Part shown: one piece after another, positions 63,332 to 64,000 of the stretch
How the letters are laid out: each line of letters starts with the position of its first letter
Numbering within the stretch: the first letter of the stretch is position 1
From: JAKACA01 sp052143575
GTDB taxonomy: Bacteria > Actinomycetota > Acidimicrobiia > Acidimicrobiales > Bog-793
Length of the DNA: 64,000 nt
Assembly (NCBI GenBank): GCA_052143575.1
Contig: JBKQSP010000059.1
Location: 89,090 to 153,089 of the forward strand
Direction: 5' to 3'
Program-made: the position numbers and the translations under genes
Notes under the pieces: model-generated
Seen by the model: only the letters and a program-made list of their open reading frames with translations
Told to the model about the DNA's origin: nothing
Databases searched by the model: none

Positions 63332-64000
63332 TCAGAACTTGAAGTAGATGAAGGGTGCGACCCCGGGTGGACCCATCGTAGTGATGACGAGCAGGACGGC
63401 GGCCAGCGTTATGCCCTGGAAGGCAGGGCGGAGACGTCCGAAGATGTCCTGCACGCGGGCGGAGGCGCGCTCGGGGACGTACTGGGTGCCGATCCCGACG
63501 ACGATCGTGAGCAGCACCGGGAACGTCACGAGGGGCGAGGGAAGGCTCCAGCCCGACACGAGACGGCTCAGCATGGCAAAGGCGTTGTCGAACGACGTCG
63601 CCCGGAAGAACACCCAGCCGAGGCAGACGTATTGGAACGTCGCAAATCGCTGCCAGGCGACCGCCAGGGGGGCATCGCTCTGAGCGGGCAGGCCACGAGC
63701 CGTTCGCCGCTTGCGCCGCCAGTGGCCTGTGCACTGCCCGAGGCCGTGCAAGCCGCCCCAGGCGACGAAGGTCCAGGCAGCACCGTGCCAGAGCCCACCG
63801 AGCAGCATCGTGAGCATGATGTTGCGGTACATCATCCATCGAGGACCCTTGTTGCCGCCGAGGGGGATGTAGAGGTAGTCGCGCAGCCACAACGACAAGG
63901 TGATGTGCCAGCGCCGCCAGAAGTCCTGCAACGAGCGGGCCATGTAGGGCGAGTTGAAGTTCTCCGGGAAGCGGAAGCCGAGCAGGAGGGCGCAGCCGAT
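63332..64000 (-). CDS. MBOAT O-acyltransferase (AlgI/PatA-like), C-terminal part
   Basis: 223 codons are present; the N-terminal half lies beyond the window. Polytopic. D-F-W-R-R-W-H-I-T-L-S and L-R-D-Y-L-Y-I-P-L-G-G-N, then the catalytic-His motif L-L-G-G-L-W-H-G-A-A-W, are MBOAT/AlgI signatures, with later helices (VTFPVLLTIVVGIGTQY and LAAVLLVITTMGPPG). It transfers an acyl group across the membrane for glycan O-acylation. 27 bp upstream of the SGNH gene, same direction, so a functional pair is likely. Confidence 0.92.
   Translation of the reverse strand: MGCALLLGFRFPENFNSPYMARSLQDFWRRWHITLSLWLRDYLYIPLGGNKGPRWMMYRNIMLTMLLGGLWHGAAWTFVAWGGLHGLGQCTGHWRRKRRTARGLPAQSDAPLAVAWQRFATFQYVCLGWVFFRATSFDNAFAMLSRLVSGWSLPSPLVTFPVLLTIVVGIGTQYVPERASARVQDIFGRLRPAFQGITLAAVLLVITTMGPPGVAPFIYFKF

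Overview
The window is about 70% GC, densely packed and entirely bacterial. It fits an actinobacterium, probably a deep-branching one such as Acidimicrobiia. Evidence includes the mraZ-rsmH-ftsL-ftsI-murE cell-division cluster, LexA divergent from a LysM membrane protein next to nrdR, coenzyme F420 genes (cofD, cofE), a FolP2-type dihydropteroate synthase homologue, DUF3040 and DUF5719 proteins, and a gene order recalling the Mycobacterium tuberculosis Rv3248c-Rv3285 region. The lineage is inferred from gene content, not from a marker tree. I see no rRNA, tRNA, CRISPR, insertion sequence, prophage or integrase.

Layout. 1-4616 (minus): dcw cluster with a MraZ operator; rsmH sits behind a large mRNA hairpin. 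4823-7716 (minus): lipoate ligase-like protein, HNH nuclease, a small Trp-rich protein, a ROK sugar kinase and a DUF3040 protein. 7868-12303: an SOS locus, with lexA (plus) divergent from a LysM protein-nrdR-LmbE deacetylase-dinB run. 12490-20053: lysine/diaminopimelate genes (dapE, dapD, dapC, dapF) with hflX, miaA and hpf. 20054-20505: a 452-bp gap full of hairpins. 20506-24557: ahcY, a phosphosugar isomerase, a Trm112-like protein and phosphomannomutase. 24577-27495: CPBP protease divergent from ftsH. 27572-32436: DUF5719 protein and a large glycosyltransferase-membrane fusion. 32599-33009: a lone helical protein with its own promoter and terminators. 33170-45404 (minus): a long glycan locus with sugar-nucleotide enzymes (epimerases, mannose-1-phosphate guanylyltransferase-like, rmlB, rmlD), three GT4 and one GT2 glycosyltransferase, and embedded cofE/cofD. 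45507-51515: birA divergent from a biotin carboxylase/BCCP subunit and an M20 hydrolase, then a NUDIX protein and a methylmalonyl-CoA mutase catalytic subunit. 51602-61824: rhodanese-ThiF protein, an unknown protein, metH, a thioredoxin-TPR protein, folP2-like, holA, inositol phosphatase-like, GNAT and ppa. 61802-64000 (minus): SGNH-fold protein and a truncated MBOAT acyltransferase.

Working together: the left end builds septal peptidoglycan. The dap genes supply its diaminopimelate. The centre makes activated mannose, rhamnose-type and galactose-type sugars and transfers them to envelope glycans, and the right end probably O-acetylates a glycan. birA, the biotin carboxylase and the mutase fit propionyl-CoA/methylmalonyl-CoA metabolism. 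metH and ahcY serve the methionine cycle.

Two global traits stand out. Co-directional genes are very often fused by 4-bp stop/start overlaps of the form NTGA, in which N is A, G, C or T, so several genes appear to start at CTG or TTG. Several membrane proteins carry long, basic, disordered cytoplasmic N-termini (FtsI about 200 residues, the SGNH protein about 155).
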